64,000 bases of DNA from Apoda limacodes (taxonomy: Eukaryota > Arthropoda > Insecta > Lepidoptera > Limacodidae): the NCBI GenBank assembly GCA_946406115.1, contig OX291547.1, positions 12,281,001 to 12,345,000 on the forward strand. Direction: 5' to 3'. The first letter of the stretch is position 1. Every line of letters starts with the position of its first letter. This document shows, piece after piece, positions 1 through 10,300 of this stretch. The notes beneath the pieces are model-generated. The model ran no database searches and was not told the origin of the DNA. It was given only the letters and a program-made list of their open reading frames with translations. Position numbers and translations under genes: made by a program.

Positions 1-156
1 CTGGTCACTTACATCGTGTGCTACGCAATTGGACTGTCGACAGTGCCCTATGTCATCATTGGAGAAATGTTCCCGACCAATGTTAAGCTCTACGCCTCGT
101 GCATCGCTCACATGTACACTGCAGTATCTATGTTCACCGTGCTGAAACTCTATCAG
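1..156 (+). CDS. Sugar transporter (Tret1-like), penultimate coding exon, 5' partial
   Basis: This exon is open from the first base of the window and encodes 52 residues of a major facilitator superfamily sugar porter. The segment carries GEMFPTNVK, the match to the conserved GE-x-FP loop after a late transmembrane helix, flanked by hydrophobic helices. It ends at CAG in phase 0 and joins in frame to 6771, where the PETKGK signature follows. Insect relatives of this type are facilitated trehalose or glucose transporters of the plasma membrane; the substrate here is inferred from family only. The upstream exons lie outside the window. The donor is GCAAGT rather than GT. Confidence 0.88.
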
Positions 157-734
157 GCAAGTATCATTGCATAATCTGTAACTATAAAACAAGAAACTAA
201 CTGACTGACAATACAACGAACAGAATTGCTTAGTCTTGAAGTTTGGAATGTGGCTTGACTTATACCGCACGCACCGAGTCGTATACTTACAACACAGAGG
301 AACGAAAATATCTTGTAAAATCAATCGCCTATAATAGAGTACAGTAGTAGTTGAAAATTCATAGGAATCCGTTTTTTGTATTAAAATCCATAAAATTTCC
401 ATAGAGAAAATTAAAAACAACATAATTTATGGTTTTAAGAAAAACATTCCATAAGGTTGTCGTGCAAATGTTATTTACCAAGTCTAGGAAAGATGTTGGT
501 CTAATAATAAAATCAGTTAACTAACATGAGCTAGTCCCTTTCAACAAAACGAGGTTTTTCAAAGACATCACTAAGGCTATTGTTTAAATTATTTGGAATA
601 ATATCGTGTGGCTCACACCACTGCGCACTGAATAGAATAGAAGGGTGGTTGTACTAATTAATACTATTTAAATCTGTATCTGTAATATCCAATACCTTTA
701 AACGAGCAATTCTTGTATATATATATATAATCTG

Positions 735-1026
735 AATCTGAGAAACGGCTCCAACGATTTTCATGAAGTTTAGTATGCAGGGCGTTTCGGGGGCGATAAA
801 TCGATCTAGCTAGGTTTCATTTCTAAAAAACGTCGTTTTATCCGGGTTTTCAGGTAATGATAAACTAAAAAATATGACTCTTCCTGAAATCTATTGGCGA
901 GTAGTAATATTATTATTTTTACCGACACAGCATCACTAAAGCTACTTCACAATAGATTTCGTTGTTAAGCAACACTAAAGATGGCTTTGCTACAAAAAAA
1001 ACGAACAAAGCTCGGTCTTCCAGGTA
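735..1026. repeat. Degraded interspersed repeat (GAAACGGCTC / AAAGCTCGGTC type)
   Basis: The stretch carries GAGAAACGGCTCCAACGAT, then TCGATCTAGCTAGG, and near its end AACAAAGCTCGGTCTTCCAG. These words recur together in a common lepidopteran interspersed repeat that I recognise from general familiarity. The class and true ends are unknown. Confidence 0.4.
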
Positions 1027-1139
1027 CTTTAATATTAAATTAAAAAATACTGATCATAATAGTAATGATATTATTTTTGGTACGATTCGTTAACTAGGAT
1101 GAATAGAGTGCACACAACGATAGAACCAATGTTGGTCTA

Positions 1140-1940
1140 ATTTTCATAGATTTTAGAGAGACAGAATGTGATTTAATAATTAATGAGTTACAAATCAAGT
1201 GCCATCTCTATACTGATGACCAGGTGATTCTTGCATCTGCAGGAAAGGATTTACTATACATAATAATATTTTTTGGTCAAATGGAATGAATGTAAATAAG
1301 ACGAATGTTATGGTTCTTATAGAAATAAAACTGTTACAGAATGCAGCGTTATGGCAGCAGTGAATAAAGTGAAACAAGTGTGATAATTTGTATACCTACT
1401 TAGGACTTGCATACTTTGTATGTAGATAAAAGTGTACTAAAGTTCTGTTTATAAGGGTGAGTTAGTTTCAACACTAATGTATCGTAGTAAATGCTGAGTA
1501 TAGCAAACGAAACAAAAAAGCAAAATTAATGCCCTGAAACCGAGAGCATAAAGAGGCATGAATGGCGTGACACTAAATCAGACAATAAGAAATAGTGTAA
1601 TACAAGAGCGTTGCGGAGTAAAGGAAATGTAGTGACAAAGATTGAGAAAGGTGTGTTTTTGTTGTTTGAGCATGTTGAGAGGATGAATTAAAGAAGATGC
1701 ACAAAACAAATTTATTACGCACAAGTAAATGGAAGTATCGGTACAGATAGACTTCGTCACATGTATCTTGATCAAATTAAGTTCATTTTCAGGAAAGGCG
1801 AGATTAAAACTCAAAACCATTGAAAGTGTTTTAAAGCGTTGATGCTAGTGAAAGATGTAAAATAGTGTGTCAGGGCCGTAGCAAATAGAATTCGTTCCCT
1901 CCCACCGGCAAATAGATGTGATGTAGGTACGTTTTAAAAT
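1140..1940 (+). pseudogene. Decayed non-LTR reverse transcriptase remnant
   Basis: Between about 1150 and 1255 the plus strand reads as the catalytic palm of a reverse transcriptase, with a YTDD box (near 1217) in place of YADD, followed by a QVILAS-like stretch. Downstream frames carry many stops. Near 1875-1915 an RSK...NSFPPTGK-like stretch resembles the C-terminus of a common lepidopteran LINE protein. No complete frame survives. It is the most decayed reverse transcriptase in the window, and its clade is not assigned. Confidence 0.5.
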
Positions 1941-2995
1941 TCGGTTGCTTGTCTAATTCGTTTTGTTTTAACGTCTAGAAGATGTCGCGGACGAAGGAAT
2001 CTATGCAAACAAATTAGGATGACAGTTACATATGTGGATATATTTCTAATAGCAGATATCAAGGTGTACATATTTCAAGGAGAATTTCTATTGTTTGTAA
2101 AATATGATTAATATAATTGATAAGAAATATGCTATAATGTAAAAGGAATACTACAAGTGCGACTAGAATGTTCAAAGACTCAAAACAAATCATTTAACTT
2201 CTTATGCACAAATGAAAATTTTATACCCAATTCTCTATACGCCATTTCTTCTCCTTGCAACATTTTATCTTTTAAATATTATTAAAAAGTATCACTTATA
2301 CGTTTTAAATAAATATCTAAATGTGGGTATGTCAGTTTATTAATCAAGATAGTGCAATTTTTAGAATCCGATTATAAAAATAAACGTATTAAGATAATAC
2401 AAAAATCTTTAAGAAAGTGTAATCACTCATTACAGTATCTTTTAACTGCGCAATATGACAATGTCTTTCATCAAACTGTGACTAATGTGAATGATACAAA
2501 ATGATATAGTGATAAGCACGCCTCTAGCACGCAGCGTCCCCACCCACAAACTTAATAATCTGTTATCAAATAGTTTTTTTACTCATTGACTTTTTACTTA
2601 TCTCAAGACAAAATTATTCGTGCAGTCGATAAAAAAAAAGAAACACAAAATTTCATAATTTTTTTTTATATAATAGGAAGAGTTTGATCCTCACAGCCAA
2701 CAAAAATTATCATGAGGATGTGATATGATATGCATCAAAAGAAATGTTTGTAATTTACAAAATCTAAACTAAATCTAGATAAATTCGTCACAAGCAAGGA
2801 ATATTTAGTCATCATGACTTTTACTTTAACTTTAATGTTGTTTTTGTAAAATCTTTTGTAGGTAAAAGGTTTTATATGTTCAGATTCCTTTTTAGATTAG
2901 AGAATTAGACATTGAGTAGGTAACTGAGAAAGATTGAGTAGGTAGTACCACAGAATATGGAATAAGTAGTAGTACTTGGATACGAGGAGAGTTTT

Positions 2996-5137
2996 CATAC
3001 CACTAAGGTGGCAAACAAGCTGACGCACCGCCTGATGGTAAGCGGTCACCGTAGCCTATGGACGCTTGCAACACCAGGGGTATCACTCGCGCGTTGCCGA
3101 CCCTTCAAAAATCTAATAACTAATAAAAATAATAATAGGTCTTAGAGAGAACCTTGGCAGGAAGCTCATTCCGCAACCCAGTCGTTCGCGGGAGGAAGTT
3201 TTTCTGAAACCGCACTGTACGCCACCATTTTGGTTCTAAAGTGTGCCACCTCACCCCTGTCGATGACGAGCGGAGCGATGTTAGAAAGTAGCCGTGGGCA
3301 TAATTTCAAACGATTCCTCAGAACACATTCAATTTTACAAGGGGTAGAACACACACAGGAAGGCAAAGTCTCTCCTCAGACTTAAGGGCTCGATACGCCA
3401 AGTGAGTATGGGATTCTCACAACCCGTCGTTAAACCGAGTCAAAAGGGCCAAGCTGGTATTCGAGTGCACCCGCCCTGATATGGCAGCAGTTCTCCATAT
3501 GGGACCGAACTTGCGACTTGTAAAGCAGCAACCTCTGCCCTAACGTGAAATACTGCTTCGCTCTGTTGAGTACACCAAGTTTTTTGTACGTCAGCTTCAC
3601 ATAGTCTTTCAAATGATATTGGAACTGAACATCGCTAGAGATGTCATGACCAAGGATCCCAATGCTCTTGGAGATGGAAAGGTGGAGTTTAGGAAAGGAG
3701 TGTTCTGGAATTGCGGGACCACAGTGAATGGGGTTTTCTTAGCGGTGAACGCGCAGTGTTGTGTCTTTGCAGGGTTGAATCGGACTAAGTTTCCCCGCCC
3801 CAGTCAGAGACCTTGGACAGAGTGGTCTGAATTAGAGACACAAGTACTCCACGCTTTTCCTCCACAACAGAACGAGGGATGTTTGCACGACCCGTGTAAT
3901 AAGCGTCTCCAGTACTGTCATCTGCATAGCAATGTATGTTGTTGATGTCTAAAATGTCATTGATATGCAGTAGAAACAGCGTAGGCGACAGAGCCTTGCG
4001 GGACACCAGCATTAATGTCCATGCTATCAGAGCAATACCGTCAACTACGGCTCGTATGCGTCCGCCGGACTAAAAGGCTAGCCACCCATTTGCACAAACA
4101 CTCGGGCACTCCGTAAGATGGCAACTTCGATATTCTTCTTATATATTCGCTATGTCCAGGCTACATGCCAATGCCTCCCCCTGAATCTCAATGGCTAGTG
4201 CTCATCGTTGTGTGAGATACAGTAGAAGGTCACCAGTCGAACGACCGTGGCGAAAGCTAGATGCTGTGTGTGTGGTGTGGAGGAGGGTGATGATAGCGAC
4301 AGGCGTATAATTCGATGGATCTGATCCGCCTTTTTTGGGCACCGGGTGCACATACGCAGTCTTCCATGAAAGCTCGTGAGTACAGGGCATAACTAAGGAG
4401 CACACTGTTTAAGCACCACCACTCGAATTTGAAACTCGAAGTCTTTCGTAGTGGTGGTAACGATGACTGGCAAAAGTTCCCTTCAGCAGCATTAGCAAGC
4501 GACAAGAAAACACGACTCCTATCCGAGCTATCCCTCAGCTCGCAAGTCGCCCACTTATTTTGCCGATAAATTGGAATTTAGGTCTGGCAGTTGTTTTCTT
4601 ACTGAACTTCGAGGCAGCATTTAATTTGCGTTTTACCTCAGAAATATTCGGATCCCTATTATTATGAGCCGTGGTCCAAGCCTCATACGAATTTTGCTTA
4701 TGTATTTTAGCCTCTCTGCAAGACCTATTAAACCACGGTCGTTTTTTGAAGCCGGCAGCTACACGCGGGTTAAGATAAAACATTCTATGTGACATGAGGA
4801 TCTTCTGAGCTAAATTAAAGCTGCCTCCAAAGGTAAGATGCCTAAAATTCGCGCAATCCATCCCAGTCTGCCTACTTATAATGCCACACGCGACGCCAAT
4901 TAGTTGGCCCAAATGGATCGGGTTGTGTGTCTGAACGAGACAGTGGTCTGAGGAGGCAAGAGGCGTAACCACTGAGACGGAATATCCTTGCGGACATGCA
5001 GTCAGCAGAAAGTCCAGTAAGGAGCTCGTATGGTCCTCTATATCTGGTATTCTATTCGGTGAAAGTACCAGCTGAGAGAATCCATAGGTCAGAGCAAATT
5101 CCTGTGTACTGAGCGAATATACGACTGTTTCCAACAC
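2996..5137 (-). mobile_element. Family A non-LTR retrotransposon, 5'-truncated, decayed
   Basis: Read on the minus strand, this copy runs from the endonuclease C-terminal half (from 5137; QEFALTYGFSQLVLSP and SSDHCLVQT) through the linker and reverse transcriptase to the shared 3' tail ending near 2996 with CCACCTTAGTGGTATG. An intact YADD box lies within 3785-4012 (IHCYADDSTGDA). Several frameshifts and stops break the frame, and a stretch around 4400-4530 is rearranged compared with the plus-strand copy at 23-25.7 kb. The element belongs to the endonuclease/reverse-transcriptase LINEs common in Lepidoptera. A poly(A) tail on other copies fits, but I do not assign a clade. Confidence 0.85.
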
Positions 5138-5545
5138 ACTTGAAGGACAGTAAATACTTATATTAGTATTAAAATTTTGTAAAAACTAATATTAAATATT
5201 AAAACAGGAAACAGTCATGAATAGGTGCACTATGTCATTGACACTTCCAAATTGTTTATTGGTAAATAAAAAATGACACAGATGCCTTTTAAAATTAATT
5301 ACTACACAGCAAACATATTTACTTTATTTATTTTTTATGTCGGAGATTCTCTGAAAAACGGGTGTCAGGTGTCAGACAATGATCGCCTCAAAGTTTTTTA
5401 CCGGAAAAGCATTATAATAACGATATTATAATAGCCTTAATATTACGTGTATATACATAAATCTGGTTCGTCTGGCTCTAGAAAAGTGGAATTTGTAAAA
5501 TCTTTTATAGACAAGTATGTAACCATTCCTATGAATCAACTGAAA

Positions 5546-6410
5546 CATATAACAACTCATTTACTGGACCTTGTGCACACAAACGTTCCTAATTAACTCA
5601 ACTGAACCATAAAATCAGAGGCAGCTCGTGACAATTTTGAATGGGTGTTCAATTAAAAGAAACAAAAGAGGAATCACTTAAATGCTGACCTTTTATTATT
5701 CTATTTATAACTAAAATTAATTCGCCTATTTAGATTTACAAAAGCGCGTCACGCGTGTATGTTTTCGTGCCACATTTTGGTGAACCTTTGTCTTTTATTT
5801 CAAACCACTAAAATTCAAATTACTAAAGCCTTTTCACACTGTTAAATCAGATCATAATAATCACATTTTATTTTGATATACTACTTATTAGACAATAAAC
5901 AATCTGTTTATGTAGGTTTTAATTTTTTAGTTAATCCAAATCTCGCGGGCACGAACTAAAACATTTGTTGCGATAAGACAGCGCGCCGGCCGGACCAAAG
6001 GCGGGGGTCAAGCTGGCAACACATAGTCCGGGAGCGGCGCTCCACATTTTGCTATGGTTTTTTATACAATTTTTTTTTATGTTTCACGTGTGAGACTGTG
6101 TGCAAATTTCTCTTTCAGACTCGTTGATTTTGGCTATAAGTCTCTGTACTGAAATTCGTTTCATAGGAGAGCAATTGCTAGCGCTTCACTTAGTGACACA
6201 GTCTCCTCAGTGCAATCATACTAAATCTTGAGTTAACTGCGTCTGTACGGAATGTTTTGAGGGAAATGCTATTTTAACGTAAAGAGTAATCGAAGCATAA
6301 TAATTTATAATAAAATCTAAAAACATATTGTTAAATAAGTAAATAATTATTTATGGGGGCCGCCTCTGCATATAACGACTCATTTGCTGGACTTTGTGCA
6401 CACAAACGTT
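5546..6410. repeat. Pair of 42-bp direct repeats 823 bp apart
   Basis: Positions 5546-5587 and 6369-6410 match at 39 of 42 bases, with the core TTGTGCACACAAACGTT. They lie in the same orientation in otherwise unremarkable AT-rich sequence with a GC-rich patch near 5960-6050. They could be two remnants of one dispersed repeat or the ends of a decayed insertion. No coding sequence lies between them. Confidence 0.5.
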
Positions 6411-6770
6411 ACCTTTCTTTTGCAATTCAAACTGTTTTTAATTTTCAATTAGATTTGTCTCCAGCATTAGGAATCATTTACCTACATAAGAGCCACTAGC
6501 TCTCTAGCTTTCTACTCTACCTGTAAGGGTTATCGTTACCCTTTGACTTTGTCTGTTGCAACTGCGTTAGACAACATACTGTGTATTCTTCTAAGACTTA
6601 TTGTGCGTCCACCATAAATAGGTACTTGGAGCTAAGCCTTTGCAATAAAAACGAATTTATAACGGTCACTCACCACCACATATTGATAACGGTGACCATA
6701 CTACGAAGAGTTTTAGGATTAATGGTATGGAATATTTACCACGTATAAAAATTACTAAATATTGTTACAG

Positions 6771-6959
6771 GTTGTAAAGGACGCATTCGACATGTACGTG
6801 GTATTCTGGGGATTCTCGGCTTTCTCACTGATTGGTCTAGTATTCCTGGTGGCAGTGCTACCCGAAACAAAGGGCAAATCTTTCGCCTCAATACAAGCAC
6901 AGCTGAAGCGAGATGTCGCCCGCGACACATCCAGCAAACTTATGACGTCCGAATATTAG
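6771..6959 (+). CDS. Sugar transporter (Tret1-like), terminal coding exon
   Basis: The exon follows the acceptor TTGTTACAG and continues the phase-0 frame of the exon ending at 156. It encodes 62 residues: the last transmembrane helix (FWGFSAFSLIGLVFLVAVL), then PETKGKS, the diagnostic end motif of sugar porters, and a short hydrophilic cytoplasmic tail ending in TAG at 6957-6959. Length and order agree with the C-terminus of insect Tret1-like proteins of the major facilitator superfamily. The gene runs convergently with the beta-glucosidase gene, whose stop codon is 168 bp away. Confidence 0.9.
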   Translation, partial: VVKDAFDMYVVFWGFSAFSLIGLVFLVAVLPETKGKSFASIQAQLKRDVARDTSSKLMTSEY

Positions 6960-7127
6960 CACCATAACTGTCTCATCTCATTCTGAATATACTTAGCTTT
7001 AAGCTTAAGTTAGGGATCAAGTTGAATTAAAACTTAAGAATATTGATACTTAAAGTTTAATTAATAGTTTAACATACGTATATAGTACGTAAAGATTTAT
7101 ATACAGAAAGTATTTGACACTATCGTG
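6960..7127. other. Short convergent intergenic region holding both 3' ends
   Basis: This 168-bp AT-rich spacer separates two stop codons facing each other. ATTAAA at 7026-7031 is a plausible variant poly(A) signal for the plus-strand gene. There is no canonical AATAAA on the plus strand here. The two 3' UTRs probably overlap; this is inference only. Confidence 0.5.
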
Positions 7128-7338
7128 TCACAGTAATGTCACGATGAGGGTAATGAGAGGAAAAATGAAAGGGGGGAATACAGAGGTCGCGGACGAGAAA
7201 GCATCGAAATCATCTGGGTTATAGTCTTCGGGCAGGGCACGTGTGTTTATTACCCTGGAGTACAGCCGGGCAGAGTCTTTAGCCGTGCGCGTCTTGTTCG
7301 GACTCTTGAAATCGACCAGATAAAGACCGAAGCGGGAC
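7128..7338 (-). CDS. Beta-glucosidase exon 7 (C-terminus)
   Basis: The acceptor is GCAATTGCAG. The first base completes a split valine codon (464) from exon 6. The exon then encodes RFGLYLVDF and a KTRTAKDSARLYS-like stretch, the standard C-terminal strand of family 1 glycosidases, and stops at TGA 7130-7128. After an acidic stretch comes a Ser-Ser-Ala group (512-514) and an uncharged hydrophobic end of about 18 residues. Most secreted insect relatives lack such a tail, so a GPI-anchor signal or membrane anchor is possible. Confidence 0.88.
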
Positions 7339-10300
7339 CTGCAATTGCATTTATTATCATGACGAGTGAAATTATATCAAAATTGTTATGACCGATACTG
7401 TGTTTTATTTTGCTGCCTAAATCTTATCTAATTAAATATATTTATATAACACTAAGGTGGCAAACAAACTTGCGGTCCAACTGATGGTAAGCGGTCACCG
7501 CAGTCTATGAACGCTTGCAACACCTGGGGCATCACTTTCGCGTTGCCGACCCGTCAAAAATCTAATAACTTATTTCTTATGAAACCCCATACTGTAGTCT
7601 TTCGACAAAACCTTAGTAAGTAGCTCAATCTATAACCTAAGCGTTCACGGGAATAAGTTTCTTTCAAATCGCCCTGTACATGATCACTAAATTGATTTTT
7701 TTTATACCACTAAGGTGGCAAACAAGCTTATGGTCCGCCTGATGGTAAGCGGTCACCGCAGCCTATGGACGCTTGCAACACCAGGGGTATCACTCGGGCG
7801 TTGCCGACCCTTCAGAAATCCAAAAACTTCTTTCTTGAAGAACCCCATACTGTAGTCCATGGAGAAAACCTTGGCAGGCAGAAATTCCATGAATTCATTT
7901 TAAATATACTTAATAATTTAGGTAGGTACCTACTTCTAATCCACATTAATATTATAAATGCGAAATTCAGTTGGGTTGTTTGCTGAAATTTGGCACAAAG
8001 ATAGTTGAAGATACGGAGAAGGGCATATGCTACTAATTTTCATCCCGGAAAATTCAAAAGTTTTTTCAGAAAAAATTATAACCGAATTCCACGTGTACGA
8101 ACTATAGAAACAGCTGTTGTCTGCTACAGCAAACTTCTTTACTATAATTAATAATCAAGGAGTTGCCGTAGGAATCCCACGCCAATAACCAAATCCAGCG
8201 TGGACGGAGCTTCTTGCAAAAGCTAATAAATAAAACTAACTAACTTATTATCTATAGACAATTCTACGAAAATCTAAGAACAATTCAAAGTCCATTGTCT
8301 TTGCTTAATAAGAATTGTACACAATGTTACTTTTCATTCTATAATGCGTACGTGTCATTGACTGCCCAATCGCCACCGCAGCAATTGTACGCTCTACTGC
8401 AGGGCCACAAGCTTCCGTGAAGAAAGAGGCTTAGGCCATAGTTCACTGTGCTGGCCCAGTGTGACTTAGCGGACGTTTTTCAAGCTAGTGGGCTATGAAT
8501 TACCTTAACGACTACCGCTATACGACAATATTGCAAAAAGCAAAAACTCTGTCATTATATCAAAGACCTATAATGTTAGTACACCGTTGCAGTAATTTTT
8601 ACAGCATACGGCACCAACGCAAATGCCTATAATAGTTATTTAAGATACAAGAACCTAATTACCGAATAGGTTATTACGAATAAGTACCAAATTTAAAGGC
8701 ACACATTCGGAATAAGCCTTTACGCTCACGAATCATACAACGTTCTTCAATGCATTTTGCGAGGAAGTAAAAGTTAGACATAAATATAAACTTCATTTGA
8801 ACTCATAAAGTCTGCCCTACGTACAGCCAAATAATGTACAATATATATTTTTGTTTGCTAAAAGAATATAAAATACGTATTTTTAAATTACATTCAAGAA
8901 TTTAATATTCAATTATGCTGAGTGGTGTTTATTATCAACTAATTACTTATAGAGCACGCATACTTTTGAATAATTGATTTTTTTATACATCAAAACCTCC
9001 TTGCATCCTACTCTATGGTGTAAGCCCATAAAATTAAAAAAAAACAGCGTGAAATAATGGATTTCAGTAGTGGTTTATTTAACGCGTGCTCTAAAAAGTA
9101 TCTTTTCGCTTAATTTGAACACATAATAAAGAACACTTTGCATTGAAAGAGCATTGATCGGTTTGGTTAAGGCAAAAGAAGTGTGCCAGGAGCGTAATTT
9201 GTAGCAAGTAGAAGTGTTTGGTCTGTGCTTATGTGCTTATGTATGGCACCAAAGTCCGAAACAATATGAGATACTCACACATAGCCGTCATCCCATTCAA
9301 AGTTATCCATGAGACTCCATGCGAAGTAACCCTCGACGCTACTCCGATCCTCGTGTATCGCGTGCAGCAGCGCGTTCAGGTAATGACTGTAGTAAGACAC
9401 GCGAGCCTTGTCGTGGACACCGTCGAAGTCTGCATACCCGTTCTCGGTCACAATGATAGGAACCTTGTTATACGTCTCAGTGATCCAGTTGAGCAGTCGT
9501 CGAAATCCGAAAGGCACTACCTGAAAATGTTTCTCTTGGTTATTTCGACTTTGATTGTAAAACTTTGGCCTACACCTTTTTTATAGACTGTATTGATTTT
9601 CAAATTAATTATCAAAATAGACTTCCTTTGGTCTAGAGCCTACTAAATACAGGATTGTAGATAAAGAAATATATAAAGTTTTATAGTAAGTACGTTGTGT
9701 ATTATAAGGGTGGTAAGGAGAAAATTACTAACAAGAGGTTATTTAGAAGCTTAAGGCCTAAGGCCGAAGGCTTAAAGACCCGAGTTTGTGATTTCCGTAC
9801 CGCCCGTGTTACACACAATGTTTTTCATCACGTTTGCAAGTAAAAAATAAAAATGAAAGGTGAATAAATAAATAAACTAAACAAAACACGATTGAAATGG
9901 TGTAAATAGAAGAAGAGAAAACAACGCCACGAATTTATTAATTAAAAAGTTTTGGCTGAAACCTGTAATTGCTTGCTCGTGTAGTGTGCGCGTATATTCT
10001 TTGAACAAACAGCATACATTAGTTGACATAGATAGACATACTTGATAAAATTATTGTTGTATTTAACAATTCTAACTCATAGTGTCTTTCTTGTTAACGC
10101 TGTAAGCTCTTTGAGTAATAAATATAAATAAATAAATAGAATATAACATAACAGTACGAATCTGTGAAAGCGCGCTTTGCTAAAAGGTAAGTGTGATGAA
10201 AAATGTTTTAATCCAGTTAAATAAATGATATACATACTACATAGATATTAAGCGTGCGGGACATTGACGATAACGCACTAGTGCTTTTTACTTTACCAAA

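Larger units (their letters stand above)
157..6770 (+). other. Intron of the sugar transporter gene with a GC donor
   Basis: The intron starts CAG|GCAAGT and ends TTGTTACAG|GTT. A GT donor four bases later (at 161) would shift the frame by one and not match the phase-0 acceptor, so the GC donor is preferred. The 6.6-kb intron is AT-rich and holds an old reverse-transcriptase remnant (about 1140-1940), a minus-strand LINE (2996-5137), and a direct repeat near 5.5 and 6.4 kb. A short GC-rich patch lies near 5960-6050. I see nothing I can name in 163-700, 1950-2990 or most of 5140-6770. Confidence 0.75.
7339..9278 (-). other. Beta-glucosidase intron 6
   Basis: This 1.9-kb phase-2 intron holds two minus-strand family A LINE tails (about 7452-7566 and 7706-7880), a microsatellite-bordered repeat (about 7936-8240), a dispersed repeat near 8375-8485, and a short inverted repeat (AGAGCACGC near 8952 and GCGTGCTCT near 9085). 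No other gene is seen. Confidence 0.7.

Noticed and set aside
9218..9586. 122-codon plus-strand frame
   Set aside because: It lies antisense over beta-glucosidase exon 6, whose minus-strand reading has the TENG and NFEW motifs and valid splice sites.
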